From: SZUA-254 sp031379665 | GTDB taxonomy: Bacteria > Bacteroidota > Ignavibacteria > UBA10030 > SZUA-254 | Length of the DNA: 6,141 nucleotides | Assembly: GCA_031379665.1 (NCBI GenBank) | Contig: JANNFI010000041.1 | Coordinates: 1-6,141, forward strand | Direction: 5' to 3' | Shown: positions 6,028-6,141 of the stretch, piece by piece | Position numbering within the stretch: position 1 is the stretch's first letter | How the letters are laid out: each line of letters starts with the position of its first letter | Notes under the pieces: model-generated | Databases searched by the model: none | The model's input: the letters and a program-made list of their open reading frames with translations, nothing else | Told to the model about the DNA's origin: nothing | Position numbers and translations under genes: made by a program

Positions 6028-6141
6028 AACGGAGCGCCTCCACCGGATCCATTTTTGCGGCGCGGTACGCGGGCAGGAACCCCGACGTCAGCCCGACAAT
6101 GAGGGACACCAGTATGGCGATGAACACGATGACGAGCGGCA
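6020..6141 (-). CDS. Second MacB/FtsX-family permease, C-terminal end only
   Basis: The frame is open from the window edge to TAA at 6022-6020 and yields about 39 residues. It reads PLVIVFIAILVSLIVG, a transmembrane helix, then LTSGFLPAYRAAKMDPVEALRYE. This is the final helix and the conserved tail of an FtsX-type permease, closely matching the tail of the neighbouring permease (LDPIDSLRYE versus MDPVEALRYE). Its last 8 bases (ATGAGTAA) overlap the start of the downstream permease. The pair probably assembles as a heterodimer with one ATPase, whose gene I would expect further right; that part is inference. The start and the rest of the gene lie outside the window. Confidence 0.88.
   Translation of the reverse strand, partial: PLVIVFIAILVSLIVGLTSGFLPAYRAAKMDPVEALRYE
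6037..6041 (-). promoter_or_regulatory. Ribosome binding site inside the upstream permease gene
   Basis: GGAGG on the minus strand, 9 bases before the ATG at 6027, falls within the last codons of the upstream permease (the Val-Glu-Ala part of its tail). It fixes the start of the downstream permease and, with the 8-base gene overlap, points to translational coupling. Confidence 0.7.

Overview
The window is a moderately GC-rich bacterial segment (protein-coding parts visibly G/C-rich, two short intergenic stretches AT-richer). The best clue to the host is the gene at 3178-4608. It encodes a secreted protein ending in a type IX secretion system (T9SS) type A sorting domain with the NYPNPFNPTT motif. 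That domain is typical of the FCB superphylum (Ignavibacteria/Chlorobi, Calditrichaeota, candidate phyla near Bacteroidetes). A GC-rich, uncultured-type FCB lineage is my inference; no rRNA or other phylogenetic marker is present.

Layout. On the plus strand, positions 1-865 hold the 3' part of a gene for a protein with two similar tandem alpha/beta domains. After a 54-base, very GC-rich gap comes 920-2629, a 569-residue Rossmann-fold protein of the short-chain dehydrogenase/reductase (SDR) type, whose usual catalytic tyrosine seems to be missing. The other genes lie on the minus strand. 2657-2974 encodes a small three-helix membrane protein convergent with the SDR-like gene. 3178-4608 encodes the T9SS cargo protein, bounded downstream by a strong hairpin terminator (3108-3136). 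4768-6027 encodes a MacB/FtsX-type ABC transporter permease, also with a terminator (4725-4758). 6020-6141 is the 3' end of a second permease of the same kind, overlapping the first by 8 bases.

How the genes work together. The two permeases form a translationally coupled pair and probably belong to one transporter whose ATPase and adaptor lie beyond the right edge. The cargo gene appears to be its own transcription unit, with a terminator on each side and a possible Bacteroidetes-style promoter. The two plus-strand genes may be co-transcribed. I see no functional link among these three groups.

I found no RNA gene, mobile element, CRISPR array or defence system, and no clear case for a new multi-gene system. 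The points most worth a second look are the SDR-like protein with a degenerate active site, the unassigned middle region of the T9SS cargo protein, and a phased repeat set around the promoter of the small membrane protein.
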